DNA of 36,667 bases from Streptomyces pyxinae (GTDB lineage: Bacteria; Actinomycetota; Actinomycetes; Streptomycetales; Streptomycetaceae), in assembly GCF_024756275.1 (NCBI RefSeq), contig NZ_JANUGQ010000042.1, forward strand, positions 1 to 36,667, in the 5' to 3' direction. The notes under the pieces are model-generated. The model saw only the letters and a program-made list of their open reading frames with translations. It made no database searches and was not told where the DNA came from. Position numbers and translations under genes: made by a program. Of this stretch, positions 1 to 11,635 are shown in pieces. Numbering within the stretch: the stretch's first letter is position 1; each line of letters begins with the position of its first letter.

Positions 1-447
1 GATCGGCAGCGGCATCAGCTCCGGCGTCTCGTCCGAGGCATACCCGAACATCAGACCCTGGTCACCGGCGCCCTGCCGGTCCAGCTCGTCCTCATCGCCC
101 TCGACCCGGTTCTCATAGGCCGTGTCCACACCCTGGGCGATGTCCGGGGACTGCGAGCCGATGGACACCGACACGCCGCAGGAGGCGCCGTCGAAGCCCT
201 TCTTGGAGGAGTCGTAGCCGATCTCCAGGATTTTGTTGCGCACCAGCGTCGGGATGTCGGCCCATGCCTTGGTCGTCACCTCACCGGCCACGTGAACCAG
301 GCCGGTGGTGATCAGCGTCTCGACGGCGACCCGGGAGGAGGGGTCCTCCTTGAGCAGGGCGTCGAGGATCGTGTCGCTGATCTGGTCAGCGATCTTGTCG
401 GGGTGACCCTCGGTCACGGACTCCGAGGTGAACAGACGACGGGACAC
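1..447 (-). CDS. metK: S-adenosylmethionine synthetase, N-terminal part
   Basis: Makes S-adenosylmethionine from methionine and ATP in the cytoplasm. Only the first 149 residues are present; the gene runs off the left edge (full MetK is about 400 residues). The N-terminus carries the family signature: FTSESVTEGHPDK with the ATP-contacting His, then KILEIGYD and the GAGDQGLMFGYA glycine loop near residue 130. The start is GTG (complement of 445-447), preceded by an AGGGAG ribosome binding site four bases upstream. This matches the family N-terminus MSRRLFTSESVTEGHP. It lies downstream of coaBC on the same strand after a 252-nt gap, so a promoter of its own is likely. I saw no SAM riboswitch fold in that gap. 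Confidence 0.97.
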   Translation of the reverse strand, partial: MSRRLFTSESVTEGHPDKIADQISDTILDALLKEDPSSRVAVETLITTGLVHVAGEVTTKAWADIPTLVRNKILEIGYDSSKKGFDGASCGVSVSIGSQSPDIAQGVDTAYENRVEGDEDELDRQGAGDQGLMFGYASDETPELMPLPI

Positions 448-588
448 AACGCTCCCTGTGTTTGCAGCGGCTGCTGGCTGAATAGGTGCGGACCGGCGGG
501 GGCTGCGCCCCGCGTCGCTCCGAGGACAGTTTATCGGGCACACTCACCCGTTCGACCAGGTGTCTCGCCTCCCGGAAGCCGGTTTGGC

Positions 589-622
589 CGTGGAAGAACC
601 CTGGCAACGCGTGGAAGAACCC
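589..622 (-). repeat. 13-bp direct repeat, 21-bp period, upstream of metK
   Basis: CGTGGAAGAACCC occurs at 589-601 and again, identical, at 610-622. The period of exactly 21 bp is two helical turns. The copies lie 142-175 nt upstream of the metK start, between coaBC and metK, where an operator could sit. No family of regulator is recognised from the motif. A GCGGGG/CCCCGC hairpin at 496-513 lies between the repeats and metK. Confidence 0.6.
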
Positions 623-699
623 GTTCCGGTGACCGTAACGCCCTCGTTTGGCGAGGTTTCGGCCACCCCGCCGGTCCGGACGGGATTTTCACGCGTCCG

Positions 700-1920
700 T
701 CATGTGAGTCTCGGCACGGTGAGATCCCAGATCATTTCGGCCAGAGCCTCCTTCGGACCGTACGGTACGGGCGTCTCCGCCCCGTCCGCCGCGAGAACCA
801 CGGCCTCGCTCTCCTCCGCGCCGAAGGTCTTCCGCTCCCCCACCTCGTTCACCACGAGCAGATCGCAGCCCTTGCGGCGGAGCTTCTCCCGGCCGTTGGC
901 CAGTACGTCGTCGGTCTCGGCGGCGAAGCCGACGATCACCTGTCCGGGGCGCGGGCGGGCGGCGGAGAGTTCGGCCAGCACGTCCGGATTGCGTACCAGG
1001 GCGACCGGCGCCGGCTGCTCGCCCTCCCGCTTCTTGATCTTGCCCTCGGCGTAGACGGCCGGGCGGAAGTCCGCGACCGCCGCCGCCATCACCACGGCGT
1101 CCGCGTCCGCCGCCGCCTTCAGCACCGCCTCGCGGAGCTGGAGCGCGGTACCGACCGGCACCACGTCCACGCCGGCCGGGTCGGGCAGCCCGGTGTTGGC
1201 GGCGATCAGGGTGACCCGTGCCCCCCGGGCGGCGGCGGTACGGGCGAGGGCGTACCCCTGCTTGCCGGAGGAACGGTTCCCCAGGAAGCGCACCGGGTCC
1301 AGCGGCTCCCGGGTGCCGCCGGCGCTGATCACGACATGGCGTCCGGCGAGGTCGGGGGCGGCGGCGGAGCCCCGGGCCAGCACCCGGCGGCAGACCTCGA
1401 AGATCTCGCCCGGGTCGGGCAGCCGGCCCTTGCCGGTGTCGGCACCGGTCAGCCGGCCGACCGCCGGCTCGATCACCACCGCGCCGCGCCGCCGGAGGGT
1501 GGCGACGTTCTCCTGGGTGGCGGGGTGCTCCCACATCTCGGTGTGCATCGCGGGCGCGAAGACCACCGGGCAGCGGGCGGTGAGCAGGGTGTTGGTGAGC
1601 AGGTCGTCGGCGAGGCCGTGCGCCGCCCGGGCCAGGGTGTCGGCGGTGGCCGGGGCGACGACCACCAGGTCGGCCTCCTGCCCGATGCGGACGTGCGGGA
1701 CCTCGTGCACGTCGGACCAGACCTCGGTGGCGACCGGGTTGCCGGAGAGCGCGGACCAGGTGGCGGCGCCGACGAAGTGCAGCGCCGACTCGGTCGGGAC
1801 GACCCGTACGCCATGGCCCGACTCGGTCAGCCGGCGCAGCAGCTCGCACGCCTTGTAGGCGGCGATGCCCCCGCTGACGCCCAGGACGACCTTCGGTGTA
1901 CCGGTCTTCGGCTTCTCCAC
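700..1920 (-). CDS. coaBC: bifunctional CoaBC (PPC decarboxylase / PPC synthetase)
   Basis: Coenzyme A biosynthesis: the C-terminal CoaB half joins 4'-phosphopantothenate to cysteine and the N-terminal CoaC flavoprotein half decarboxylates the product. At 406 residues it has normal length. CoaC spans about 8-180: GVSGGIAAYKA flavin loop at 14-24, catalytic His76 (VPHV) and PAMHTEMW at 123-130. CoaB starts near 190: ISAGGTREPLDP, then GNRSSGKQG and the GKIKK lysines at 293-297. Start is GTG (1918-1920) with a GGGAGAGG site. Odd points: the family PxMN motif has His126 for Asn, and the position of E. coli Cys158 (ACG motif) is Thr158. It is cut off from rpoZ by a hairpin and a tandem repeat, suggesting independent transcription. 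Confidence 0.96.
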   Translation of the reverse strand: MEKPKTGTPKVVLGVSGGIAAYKACELLRRLTESGHGVRVVPTESALHFVGAATWSALSGNPVATEVWSDVHEVPHVRIGQEADLVVVAPATADTLARAAHGLADDLLTNTLLTARCPVVFAPAMHTEMWEHPATQENVATLRRRGAVVIEPAVGRLTGADTGKGRLPDPGEIFEVCRRVLARGSAAAPDLAGRHVVISAGGTREPLDPVRFLGNRSSGKQGYALARTAAARGARVTLIAANTGLPDPAGVDVVPVGTALQLREAVLKAAADADAVVMAAAVADFRPAVYAEGKIKKREGEQPAPVALVRNPDVLAELSAARPRPGQVIVGFAAETDDVLANGREKLRRKGCDLLVVNEVGERKTFGAEESEAVVLAADGAETPVPYGPKEALAEMIWDLTVPRLT

Positions 1921-1935
1921 GCGCCTCTCCCGCTT

Positions 1936-2025
1936 CGACGGTCTTGGACGTTCTTCGTCTTGGAGGTTCTTCGTCTCGGAGGTGCTTCGTCTTGGACGGT
2001 CTTCGTCTCGGACGCTCTTCGACGG
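1936..2025 (-). repeat. 16-bp imperfect tandem repeat in the coaBC leader
   Basis: Four full 16-bp units (1952-1967, 1968-1983, 1984-1999, 2000-2015) of the form TCTTCGTCTYGGASGT, with degenerate partial copies on both sides. They fill part of the 322-nt rpoZ-coaBC gap, right before the coaBC ribosome binding site. In the coaBC mRNA direction each unit reads roughly ACCTCCRAGACGAAGA, purine-rich. Two units carry ACCTCC, which resembles the 16S anti-Shine-Dalgarno sequence. No coding potential in it is supported. Confidence 0.8.
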
Positions 2026-2144
2026 GTGGTCGGATGTCGCTCCGGTGGCCCGGAGCCGATCGCCCCTGAGCTTTCACCGGCCCCGGGCCCGGCTTCTCCG
2101 GTCCGGCCGGTGCCGGACGCGCGTCCCGTACGTCCCCGGTCACG

Positions 2145-2183
2145 CCTCACGGGCCCGGCGGATGGTCCGCCGGGCCCGTGAGG
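2145..2183 (-). terminator. strong hairpin terminator after rpoZ
   Basis: Perfect inverted repeat: 18-bp arms at 2145-2162 and 2166-2183 around a TGG loop. It starts 60 nt past the rpoZ stop on the minus strand. There is no U-tract, which is common for Streptomyces terminators. It should end mihF-gmk-rpoZ transcription and insulate coaBC. Confidence 0.85.
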
Positions 2184-2242
2184 AACGTCCTTCGGGGACC
2201 CGGGATCCCCGGGCACGCGGGGACGTGCGGGTGCGAGGGTGG

Positions 2243-2515
2243 TTACTGGGCCGGGCCCTCGATGGCCTCGGAGGTCAGCAGCCCCGCGTTGATCTCCCGC
2301 AGCGCGATCGACAGCGGCTTCTCGTGGACGTGGGTGTCCACCAGCGGGCCGACGTACTCCAGCAGGCCCTCACCGAGCTGGGAGTAGTACGCGTTGATCT
2401 GACGGGCGCGCTTGGCCGCGTAGATCACCAGGCTGTACTTCGAGTCGGTGGCCTCGAGCAGCTCGTCGATCGGCGGGTTGATGATGCCCTCGGGCGCGGT
2501 GATGGAAGAGGACAC
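2243..2515 (-). CDS. rpoZ: RNA polymerase omega subunit
   Basis: Small core RNA polymerase subunit that chaperones beta-prime folding and stabilises the holoenzyme. The 90-residue product begins MSSSITAPEGIINPPIDEL and contains the omega signature ATDSKYSLVIYAAKRARQIN plus the C-terminal KPLSIALREI. The chosen start is GTG (2513-2515), with GGAAGG just upstream. The longer upstream reading frame is Pro/Arg-rich and does not belong to the protein. It follows gmk by 91 nt on the same strand. A CTTCCGG/CCGGAA hairpin at about 2578-2593 sits between them. Confidence 0.97.
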   Translation of the reverse strand: MSSSITAPEGIINPPIDELLEATDSKYSLVIYAAKRARQINAYYSQLGEGLLEYVGPLVDTHVHEKPLSIALREINAGLLTSEAIEGPAQ

Positions 2516-2606
2516 GATCTGCCTTCCGATACGTCGGGTGGACCGGCTCCGGGGTCCGGGCCGCTGGGGTCCGGGACTTCCGGGGGGCCGGAAAAAGGGA
2601 CAAAGA

Positions 2607-3200
2607 TCAAACAACTTCCATCAAGGCTAGCAGCTCACGCGCCACGTCCTCGACGGAGGTGTTGACCAGGGTGGTGTCGAACTCCGCCTCGGCGGCCAGC
2701 TCGATCTTGGCGGCCGCCAGCCGCCGCTCGATGACCTCCGGCGACTCGGTGCCCCGGCCGGTGAGCCGGCGGACCAGCTCGTCCCAGCTGGGCGGCGCCA
2801 GGAAGACGAGCTGGGCCTCGGGCATCGACTCACGGACCAGCCGGGCGCCCTGGAGGTCGATCTCCAGGAGCACCGGCTCGCCGCCGTCGAGCCGCTCCAG
2901 GACGGCGGCGCGCGGGGTGCCGTAGCGGTTGCCCGCGAACTCGGCCCACTCCAGCAGTTCGCCGTTGGCGATCAGCTTGTCGAACTCGTCGTCCGTGACG
3001 AAGTGGTACTGCACACCGTCCCGCTCGCCGGGTCGCGGCTTGCGGGTGGTCGCGGAGACCGAGAGCCACACCTCGGGGTGGACCTTGCGCATATGGGCGA
3101 CGACCGTGCTCTTGCCGACCCCGGAGGGGCCGGAGAGCACGGTCAGCCGCGGACGTACGTCCGGGGGCTCGGGGGTGGTCCCCCGGGATGTTGCAGCCAT
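2607..3200 (-). CDS. gmk: guanylate kinase
   Basis: Phosphorylates GMP to GDP with ATP, feeding GTP, dGTP and (p)ppGpp pools. Length 197 residues, normal. The P-loop GPSGVGKST is at 24-32. It is followed by the GMP-binding signature SVSATTRKPRPGE and DGVQYHFV, then EWAEFAGNRYGT and LEIDLQGA. Start is ATG at 3198-3200. It begins 37 nt after the mihF stop and leads into rpoZ, the usual actinobacterial order mihF-gmk-rpoZ. Confidence 0.97.
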   Translation of the reverse strand: MAATSRGTTPEPPDVRPRLTVLSGPSGVGKSTVVAHMRKVHPEVWLSVSATTRKPRPGERDGVQYHFVTDDEFDKLIANGELLEWAEFAGNRYGTPRAAVLERLDGGEPVLLEIDLQGARLVRESMPEAQLVFLAPPSWDELVRRLTGRGTESPEVIERRLAAAKIELAAEAEFDTTLVNTSVEDVARELLALMEVV

Positions 3201-3237
3201 GGGGCGATTATTCCAGCTTCGCGGAGCGCCCCGGACG

Positions 3238-3561
3238 TCAGGCTCCGGTGCTGCCGAACTCGCGCTCCAGGGAGGCGATCTGGTTGGAGCCGAGCCCGCG
3301 CACCCGGCGGCTCTCGGAGATGCCGAGCCGTTCCATGATCTGCTTGGCGCGGACCTTGCCGACGCCGGGCAGCGACTCCAGCAGTGCGGAGACCTTCATC
3401 TTGCCGATGACGTCGTTCTCCTGGCCCTGCTTGATGACCTCGTGGAGCGAGGCGCCGGAGTGCTTGAGTCGATTCTTGACCTCGGCCCGCTCCCGGCGAG
3501 CCGCGGCGGCCTTTTCGAGCGCGGCTGCGCGCTGTTCAGGGGTAAGGGGCGGAAGAGCCAC
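3238..3561 (-). CDS. mihF: actinobacterial integration host factor (sIHF/MihF)
   Basis: Small basic nucleoid-associated protein. In Streptomyces sIHF binds DNA without strong sequence specificity, affects topology and is needed for normal sporulation and antibiotic production (family knowledge). With the GTG start at 3559-3561 (GAGGTG upstream) it is exactly 107 residues, the length I know for S. coelicolor sIHF, beginning MALPPLTPEQRAAAL. A charged helix (about 8-35) is followed by a helix-two-turn-helix-like module with LPGVGKVRAKQIMERLGI. Upstream in-frame sequence is not family-like. A good promoter lies 119 nt upstream of the start. Confidence 0.96.
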   Translation of the reverse strand: MALPPLTPEQRAAALEKAAAARRERAEVKNRLKHSGASLHEVIKQGQENDVIGKMKVSALLESLPGVGKVRAKQIMERLGISESRRVRGLGSNQIASLEREFGSTGA

Positions 3562-3679
3562 GCCTACGTCACCTCGGATGTCGAAACTGTCGGATGTCGG
3601 ATACGGACCGGTGAGGAACCTGGACGGCTCACACCGCGTGGACCACGCCCGATGGTGCTGTGCGTTGGCCCTGCGACGG

Positions 3680-3708
3680 AGACTAGCGGGCAAGACCGCC
3701 GGAGTCAG
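3680..3708 (-). promoter_or_regulatory. predicted promoter of mihF-gmk-rpoZ
   Basis: On the minus strand CTGACT (3703-3708) and TAGTCT (3680-3685) are separated by 17 nt, a good match to the vegetative sigma-HrdB pattern. The expected transcript start gives a 5' leader of about 110 nt before mihF. Further upstream, CATAAC occurs twice with a 9-bp period (3752-3757 and 3761-3766), a possible operator. Confidence 0.6.
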
Positions 3709-3960
3709 CGAGAACAGCGGAAAAGTCCTGGTCAGGATCGCTACAGCCCGGCATAACGGTCATAACACCCGGGTTCCGGGTCGGTATCGCGTCAACAGTG
3801 GTCACGGTCGGAACCGGGGGTGTGACGGAGAAGAACCGCCGTGCCCGCGCGCCCCTTCACGCCACCGCGCGCCCCCGCCTCGAACAGCGGGAACGCCCGG
3901 CCCCGCCGGGCCGCCCCCCGGCCACCCCCGGTTCACCCGTTCGGCGACCCGGCGAAAGCG

Positions 3961-4068
3961 CGTACGGCGGTCGGCCCCGCCTCCGTCTCCGTGCCGTACG
4001 CCTCCGTGCCGTACGGCGGTCGGCCCCGGCCCGCGCCGTACGCCTCCGGTCCCCTGCGTACGCCTCCG
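3961..4068. repeat. short direct repeats between pyrF and mihF
   Basis: The 512-nt gap 3562-4073 has no gene. Besides the mihF promoter it holds CGTACGGCGGTCGGCCCCG twice (3961-3979, 4010-4028) and CGTACGCCTCCG three times (3995-4006, 4037-4048, 4057-4068). The last copy ends 5 nt from the pyrF stop. No clear long hairpin terminator was seen. The reading frames through this gap have only GC-bias codon use. Confidence 0.65.
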
Positions 4069-4073
4069 GCCCC

Positions 4074-4954
4074 TCAGCCCGCCACGGCCGCCCGGACCTC
4101 TTCCGCGTACCGCTCGGCCGCCGCGCGCAGGGCGGCCGGGTCGGGGCCGTGGCGGAGCACCGCGCGGCTGACGTTGGGCACCACGTTCCGTACCGCCGCG
4201 CCGAAGACGGCCGGCAGATCGGCGGGGGTGGCGCCCTGCGCGCCGATGCCGGGGGCGAGCAGCGGCCCGCCGACGGCCAGGTCGAAGGAGGAGAGGTCGC
4301 CCAGCGTGGCGCCGACCACCGCGCCGAACGAGCCCAGCGGCGCCCCGGCCGCGAGCTCCCGGGCGTTCTCGGCGGCCAGCCGGGCGAGCATGGTGGCACC
4401 GACGCTCCGGCCGTCCTCCCGGACCGCCCGCTGGACCTCGGCGCCCTCCGGGTTGGAGGTGAGGGCCAGCACGAAGAGGCCGGTCCCGCTCTCCCGGGCC
4501 AGCTCCGCGGCGGGCGCCAGCGAACCGTAGCCGAGGTAGGGCGAGACGGTGAGCGCGTCCGAGAAGAGCGGCGCGTCCGGGCGGAGGTAGGTCTCGGCGT
4601 ACGCGGCCATGGTGGAGCCGACGTCGCCCCGCTTGGCGTCCATCACCACCAGCGCGCCGGCCCGGCGCAGCTCGGCGACGGCGGTCTCCAGGACGGCGAT
4701 CCCACGCGAGCCGAACCGCTCGAAGAAGGCGCTCTGCGGCTTGACCACGGCGACCCGGTCGGCCAGCGCCTCCACCACCGTGCGGGTGAAGGTCTCCAGG
4801 CCCCGGACGTCGTCGTCCAGCCCCCAGGCGGCCAGCAGCGCGGCGTGCGGGTCGATGCCCACGCAGAGCGGACCCCGCGCGTCCATGGCGCGCCGGAGCC
4901 GGGCGCCGAACGGCTCGGGCGCGGCCGGGGAGGTCGGGGAGGGTACGGGAGCGG

Positions 4955-4958
<4 letters not shown>
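4074..4958 (-). CDS. pyrF: orotidine-5'-phosphate decarboxylase
   Basis: Last step of UMP synthesis: decarboxylates OMP to UMP. The 294-residue protein has the motif VMDAKRGDVGST, with the catalytic Lys and Asp. LCVGIDPH near residue 32 and the spacing are those of the long (type 2) bacterial and mycobacterial OMP decarboxylases rather than the about 240-residue E. coli type. The N-terminal 20 residues are Pro/Ser/Ala-rich. The GTG start (4956-4958) overlaps the pyrD stop in the four bases GTGA, implying translational coupling. The next gene downstream, mihF, has its own promoter. Confidence 0.96.
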
Positions 4959-6064
<1,106 letters not shown>

Positions 6065-6206
6065 CGAAGATCCTCGGGAGTCCTCGGGAAGTCCTGGGCG
6101 GGATGCTCCGGCCGGGCGGGACCGGAGCGGCGGCGGGCCGGCCCTGAGCGGGGGGCGGACGACCGCGTGAGCGGGCGGAAACCGGCGCGGGCGGGGGAAA
6201 AGCGGC

Positions 6207-6361
6207 GTGAGCGGTACGCGGACCGCCCGCGCGGGACGGCGTGAGCGGGGGGAACCGGCGTGAGCGGCAGCCGGACCGCCCGCGCGGGACCGGGTGAGCG
6301 GCACCCGGCCCGCCCGCGCGGGGCGACATGAGCGGCACCCGGGCCGTCCGCGCGAGAGCGG
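6207..6361 (-). repeat. 34-bp minisatellite between carB and pyrD
   Basis: Full 34-bp units at 6207-6240, 6260-6293, 6294-6327 and 6328-6361, plus a truncated 19-bp unit at 6241-6259. Each begins GTGAGCGG (last copy ATGAGCGG) and contains a GC-rich core with CCCGCGCGGG. More decayed copies may extend left to about 6165. The 549-nt gap 6065-6613 holds only this array, GC-rich CACCGGACAC-type sequence at 6401-6520, the carB terminator and the pyrD ribosome binding site. No gene is supported. Confidence 0.85.
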
Positions 6362-6572
6362 CGGGCGGCGACCGGCGTGGCGGCGGAACCGCCCGCCCCG
6401 GCACCGGACACCCACGCCGGGCGGCACACGCCCCGCCCCGGCACCGGACACGCCGGACGGCACCCGGCCCGGTACCGGCACCCGGTCCGGCCCGTCCCGC
6501 ACCGGACCGCCGGTACGACCGCCGGACAGCCGGTACGACAGGCGGGCGGACCGGCAGCCGGGTGCGGCATGA

Positions 6573-6602
6573 AGCGGGGGACACCGGCCGGTGTCCCCCG
6601 CT
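6573..6602 (-). terminator. perfect palindromic terminator after carB
   Basis: A 30-bp perfect palindrome (15-bp arms; AGCGGGGGACACCGG on the left) begins 12 nt past the carB stop. It should end the pyrB-carB transcript and separate it from pyrD-pyrF. Confidence 0.88.
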
Positions 6603-6613
6603 CCCCCGGCCGC

Positions 6614-9923
<3,310 letters not shown>

Positions 9924-9931
<8 letters not shown>

Positions 9932-11069
9932 GCTCGGCCTCCATCAGAGATACGAAGCGGTCGAAGAGGTACGCGGCGTCGTGCGGGCCGGCGGCCGCCT
10001 CGGGGTGGTACTGGACGCTGAAGGCCGGCTGGTCGAGCAGCTGGAGGCCCTCCACCACGTTGTCGTTGAGGCAGACGTGGGAGACCTCGGCGCGGCCGTA
10101 GGCGGTGTCGGACACCTGGTCGAGCGGGGCGTCGACGGCGAAGCCGTGGTTGTGCGCGGTGACCTCCACCTTGCCGGTGGTGCGGTCCTGGACCGGCTGG
10201 TTGATGCCCCGGTGGCCGTACTTCAGCTTGTAGGTGCCGAAGCCGAGGGCGCGGCCGAGGATCTGGTTGCCGAAGCAGATACCGAAGAGCGGGGTCTTCC
10301 GCTCCAGCACGGCGCGCATCACGGCGACCGGTCCGTCGGCGGTGGCGGGGTCGCCGGGGCCGTTGGAGAAGAAGACGCCGTCCGGATTCACCGCGTAGAC
10401 GTCCTCCGAGGTGGCGGTGGCGGGCAGCACATGGACCTCGATGCCGCGCTCGGCCATCCGGTGCGGGGTCATGCCCTTGATGCCCAGGTCGACGGCGGCG
10501 ACGGTGAATCGCTTCTCGCCGATCGCGGGAACGACGTACGCCTCCTTGGTGGCGACCTCGGCGGCCAGGTCGGCGCCGGTCATCTCGGGCGCCTGGCGGA
10601 CCTCGGCCAGCATGGTGCCCTCGTCGGGCAGGGCGCTGCCGGAGAAGATGCCGACCCGCATGGCGCCGCGCTCGCGGAGGTGACGGGTGAGGGCGCGGGT
10701 GTCCACACCGCTGATGCCGACGACGCCCTGGGCGGCCAGCTCGGCGTCGAGGGAGCGGCGGGAGCGCCAGTTGGAGGGGATCCGGGCGGGGTCGCGGACG
10801 ACATAACCGGCGACCCAGATCCGCCGGGACTCGGGGTCCTCGTCGTTGACGCCGGCGTTGCCGACGTGCGGGGCGGTCATCACCACGACCTGGCGGTGGT
10901 ACGACGGGTCGGTCAGCGTCTCCTGGTAGCCGGTCATGCCGGTGGAGAACACCGCCTCGCCGAAGGTCTGTCCGACGGCCCCGTAGGCGCGGCCGCGGAA
11001 GATCCGTCCGTCCTCCAGGACGAGTACGGCGGGGATCCGATCGGTTCCCCCGGAGCTGGCGGTCGTCAT
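9924..11069 (-). CDS. carA: carbamoyl-phosphate synthase, small (glutaminase) subunit
   Basis: Class I glutamine amidotransferase that hydrolyses glutamine and channels ammonia to CarB. 381 residues. The N-terminal CPSase_sm domain contains FGEAVFSTGMTGYQETLTDPSY. The C-terminal GATase has FFSNGPGDP, the nucleophile Cys in LFGICFGNQILG and the His-Glu pair in VQYHPEA. Start is ATG at 11067-11069; its ATGA overlaps the stop of the PH-like gene by 4 nt, so it is translationally coupled to the uncharacterised membrane protein upstream. Confidence 0.98.
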
Positions 11070-11635
11070 CGTGCGGTGCCTTCCGTGGTGCGGGTGGTGA
11101 GGGAGTCGACGGCCGCGACCCAGTCGTGGTGGTCGGCGGCGCGGTCGGCGCGGAAGCCGGAGTCCAGCAGGGTGGAGCCGTGCTCCCAGGTGATGATCAG
11201 CAGGCCGCCCTCGGTGAGGACCTTGCCGGCGATGCCCTTGTCGAGCCGGGCGCCGCGGATCCGGCCGGCCGGTACGAAGAAGTCGGTGGCCCCGGGACGG
11301 ACGACCATCAGGCCGGCGTCGGTCAGGGTCAGCTCGACGCGGCTGCGGGTGCCGAGCCCGTGGGCGACGATCCGGTCCAGCCACTGCCCGGCGGTGGTGG
11401 AGCCGTGGTAGCGGCCGGACATGGTGATCCGGGTGGCGCCCCGGTCGTCGGGCACGGCCGGCAGCTCCGGCAGGCCGTGCTGGAGGGTGCCGCGCCACTT
11501 CCAGCCCTGGCGCATCAGCCAGTAGACCAGGGTGATGAAGAGCAGCAGTCCGGCCACCCAGCCGAGCCGGGCGGCCCAGTCCGTGACCTCCGCCGACTTC
11601 TGTTCGGCGGCCAGTTCGATCAGTGCAGGTGTCAC
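11066..11635 (-). CDS. PH-like-domain membrane-anchored protein inside the pyr operon
   Basis: Function unknown. 189 residues: a short N-terminal segment, one hydrophobic helix at about 22-41 (AARLGWVAGLLLFITLVYWL), a basic patch (MRQGWKWRG), then a soluble beta-rich domain from about 65 to 185 that resembles the PH-like fold annotated in other actinomycetes. With the basic patch right after the helix, the soluble domain is probably cytoplasmic (inference). The GTG start (11633-11635) overlaps the pyrC stop and the stop overlaps the carA start, each by 4 nt. Ribosomes making pyrC and carA therefore pass through this gene. That suggests a role tied to pyrimidine synthesis or its membrane placement, but there is no direct evidence. 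Confidence 0.9.
   Translation of the reverse strand: MTPALIELAAEQKSAEVTDWAARLGWVAGLLLFITLVYWLMRQGWKWRGTLQHGLPELPAVPDDRGATRITMSGRYHGSTTAGQWLDRIVAHGLGTRSRVELTLTDAGLMVVRPGATDFFVPAGRIRGARLDKGIAGKVLTEGGLLIITWEHGSTLLDSGFRADRAADHHDWVAAVDSLTTRTTEGTAR

Noticed and set aside
448..699. SAM riboswitch in the metK leader
   Set aside because: No SAM-I, SAM-II or SAM-IV type conserved core was recognisable; only a 6-bp hairpin and a short direct repeat are present.
6207..6361. CRISPR-like array
   Set aside because: Units are contiguous without unique spacers and no cas genes exist; this is a minisatellite. The same applies to 23076-23206.
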